Positions 6,389 through 7,314 of a stretch of DNA of 7,314 nt are shown here, in pieces. Below the pieces are notes generated by a model that was given only the letters and a program-made list of their open reading frames with translations, did not search any database and had not been told where the DNA came from. Position numbers and translations under genes: made by a program. Within the stretch, counting starts at the first letter, position 1, and each line of letters opens with the position of its first letter. This stretch comes from Candidatus Poribacteria bacterium (GTDB lineage: Bacteria > Poribacteria > WGA-4E > GCA-2687025), in assembly GCA_002687025.1 (NCBI GenBank), contig NYZG01000351.1:1-7314 (forward strand), in the 5' to 3' direction.

Positions 6389-6407
6389 GCGTTGCGCGAT
6401 GCAACGC
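6389..6407 (+). promoter_or_regulatory. Inverted repeat at the predicted transcription start
   Basis: GCGTTGC (6389-6395) and GCAACGC (6401-6407) form a perfect 7-bp repeat around GCGAT, about seven bp after the TATAGT -10 and 22 bp before the ATG at 6430. It could be an operator half-site pair or a hairpin at the 5' end of the mRNA. Confidence 0.4.
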
Positions 6408-6429
6408 CGCGCGGGGAAGTAGGACGGGA

Positions 6430-6894
6430 ATGACGGACGCGACGCGGGGCGATCGAATCGCCCACGAGGCGCTGGCCTCTCTGCCAATCAGGTTGCGAAC
6501 GCCATACGTGATGCGACGTATGGCCGATGCCTCGGACCGCGACATATCCGAGGCGTTGCGGGTCCCACCGACGTGGGTGGCCCGACGTGTGCGCATCGCG
6601 GAGCGCCGCCTTTCGTACAGCTTCCGACAGGCGGGCTTCACCGCCGCTTCGATGGACGCCGCCCTGGACACGTATTTGACGATTCCACCCGCAGCGGACT
6701 TCGTCCCCCGGGTCATGGCGGCGATCCGTCGTCTGCCGCCGCATCCGGCGATGTCGGGGCAGGCCGAGTCGTGCTGGACATCGCGAGTGGCCCCATGGCT
6801 TACCCAGGCCATCATCGCCATGATCGTGCTCGCCATCGTGATGTACTACGCCCGCATGGCGAATTCCGCCCTGAGCGGGGCGTGGCCCAAGTAG
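6430..6894 (+). CDS. Sigma-70 region-4-like HTH protein with C-terminal membrane anchor
   Basis: 154 residues. Residues about 14-66 resemble sigma factor region 4: EALASLPIRLRTPYVMRRMADASDRDISEALRVPPTWVARRVRIAERRL follows the familiar pattern of a short helix, then DI-EAL-VP, then V-R-R-x-x-A-x-RRL. Sigma region 2 is absent, and the 190 bp upstream holds no such domain, so it is not a complete ECF sigma factor. Residues about 86-101 (PPAADFVPRVMAAIRR) resemble the juxtamembrane part of anti-sigma proteins, and 122-141 form a single transmembrane helix (WLTQAIIAMIVLAIVMYYA). The HTH would face the cytoplasm. The ATG at 6430 has AGGA five nt upstream. It may bind DNA, or interact with a sigma factor or RNA polymerase, while anchored at the membrane. 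I know no named family. The HTH call is by pattern; the DNA target is unknown. Confidence 0.75.
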   Translation: MTDATRGDRIAHEALASLPIRLRTPYVMRRMADASDRDISEALRVPPTWVARRVRIAERRLSYSFRQAGFTAASMDAALDTYLTIPPAADFVPRVMAAIRRLPPHPAMSGQAESCWTSRVAPWLTQAIIAMIVLAIVMYYARMANSALSGAWPK

Positions 6895-6930
6895 CCCACC
6901 GACCCAGGTCCCTATGCAGCCAGCCGAAGC

Positions 6931-7314
6931 CTACTGGCGGGCGAGCTCTACGCTGATGCGCAGGGCGTTTTCGGTCAGGGAGACTTTGCGATCGGCGTCG
7001 GCGTACCCGTCGCACGTTACGTGCACGCGGTAGTTGCCCATCGGTAGGTGGTAGCGACGCTCGGCCGACCCGGCGGGCTCGACGCGTAGCGTCTTCAGGA
7101 GGCTCTCGGCGGCGGGCGGCCCACCGACTATCCGCGCCTCGGCATCGGGCGGGCTCACCGCGACCACGAGGGACCCGAACTTCGGCGCCGTCGCCTCCTG
7201 CGGATCGTCATCCGGTTCGTTGTACGACGTCGCCTCGTCCGTCGGGCTCGTGGCCGATTCGATCTCCTCCTCGATCCCTCGGATGCCCTTCCTGAACTCG
7301 ATGATTCCCTTACC
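6931..7314 (-). CDS. TatA-like amphipathic helix fused to a PEGA domain (5' end outside window)
   Basis: The frame is open from the window edge: 127 residues are visible, ending at TAG 6931-6933, and the N terminus lies beyond 7314. The first 18 residues, GKGIIEFRKGIRGIEEEI, match the amphipathic helix that follows the membrane helix in TatA-type twin-arginine translocase subunits (consensus LGKGI-EF-KG). An acidic, Thr/Ser-rich linker follows (about 19-46). Residues about 47-125 are a PEGA domain: GSLVVAVSPPDAEARIVG opens with the strand-Pro-Ala pattern, and LPMGNYRVHVTCDGYADADRKVSL is the classic Gly-x-Y-x-V then DGY core. In TatA the membrane helix is N-out and the rest is cytoplasmic, so the PEGA domain would be cytoplasmic unless the topology differs. 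The GTG at 7167 is an internal codon. Alternatively this is a TatB-like or unrelated amphipathic membrane protein. Confidence 0.78.
   Translation of the reverse strand, partial: GKGIIEFRKGIRGIEEEIESATSPTDEATSYNEPDDDPQEATAPKFGSLVVAVSPPDAEARIVGGPPAAESLLKTLRVEPAGSAERRYHLPMGNYRVHVTCDGYADADRKVSLTENALRISVELARQ

Noticed and set aside
1..7314. CRISPR arrays, tRNA or rRNA genes, insertion sequences or integrases
   Set aside because: No regularly spaced repeats, no tRNA or rRNA signatures, no transposase-like proteins and no terminal inverted repeats were seen on either strand.

Overview
This is a GC-rich window (roughly two thirds G+C by eye) with densely packed bacterial genes and a standard genetic code: TGA ends the two dehydrogenase genes and the beta-helix gene. 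The gene set is a VWA/DUF3520 protein, a beta-helix exoprotein, an Amidohydrolase_2 enzyme, an SDR and a PEGA protein. It is reminiscent of uncultivated marine or soil lineages such as Poribacteria, Latescibacterota or Planctomycetes-like bacteria. That placement is an impression from gene content, not a demonstrated assignment.

Layout. Positions 2-1675 (+) hold the 3' part of a YfbK-like von Willebrand factor A protein that runs in from outside the window. A nested inverted repeat at 1698-1741 separates it from a convergent minus-strand pair: an SDR oxidoreductase (2781-3527) followed by a D-2-hydroxyacid dehydrogenase (1727-2725). A 181-bp divergent region (3528-3708) carries a TATACT -10 box for the minus-strand pair. 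Plus-strand genes follow with short gaps: a secreted right-handed beta-helix protein (3709-5025), a small membrane protein (5044-5409) and an amidohydrolase (5436-6239). A 190-bp intergenic stretch with several hairpins and a TATAGT promoter leads to a 154-aa protein (6430-6894) that combines a sigma-70 region-4-like helix-turn-helix with a C-terminal membrane anchor. The window ends in a convergent minus-strand gene (6931-7314, 5' end missing) that joins a TatA-like amphipathic helix to a PEGA domain.

Most interesting point. The small membrane gene is interrupted by one in-frame TGA at 5242-5244. The same frame stays open for 54 more codons, keeps coding-like base composition and gives a protein-like sequence (motif KT-*-VVLAARGSRN, ending in a third hydrophobic segment). 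As I remember this family of small three-helix proteins, a Cys lies at exactly this position. A GC-rich hairpin with an AGGUU loop starts within a few bases of the TGA, with its loop 18-22 nt downstream, which is where bacterial SECIS elements sit. The best reading is an undescribed selenocysteine protein. A recent nonsense mutation is the main alternative.

How the genes may work together. The beta-helix protein, the small membrane protein and the amidohydrolase could be one operon. Together with the divergent SDR/2-hydroxyacid dehydrogenase pair they suggest uptake and oxidation of a carbohydrate or hydroxy-acid substrate, which the sequence does not identify. The sigma4-HTH/membrane protein and the TatA-PEGA protein belong to envelope-linked regulation or export, with no visible link to the catabolic genes.
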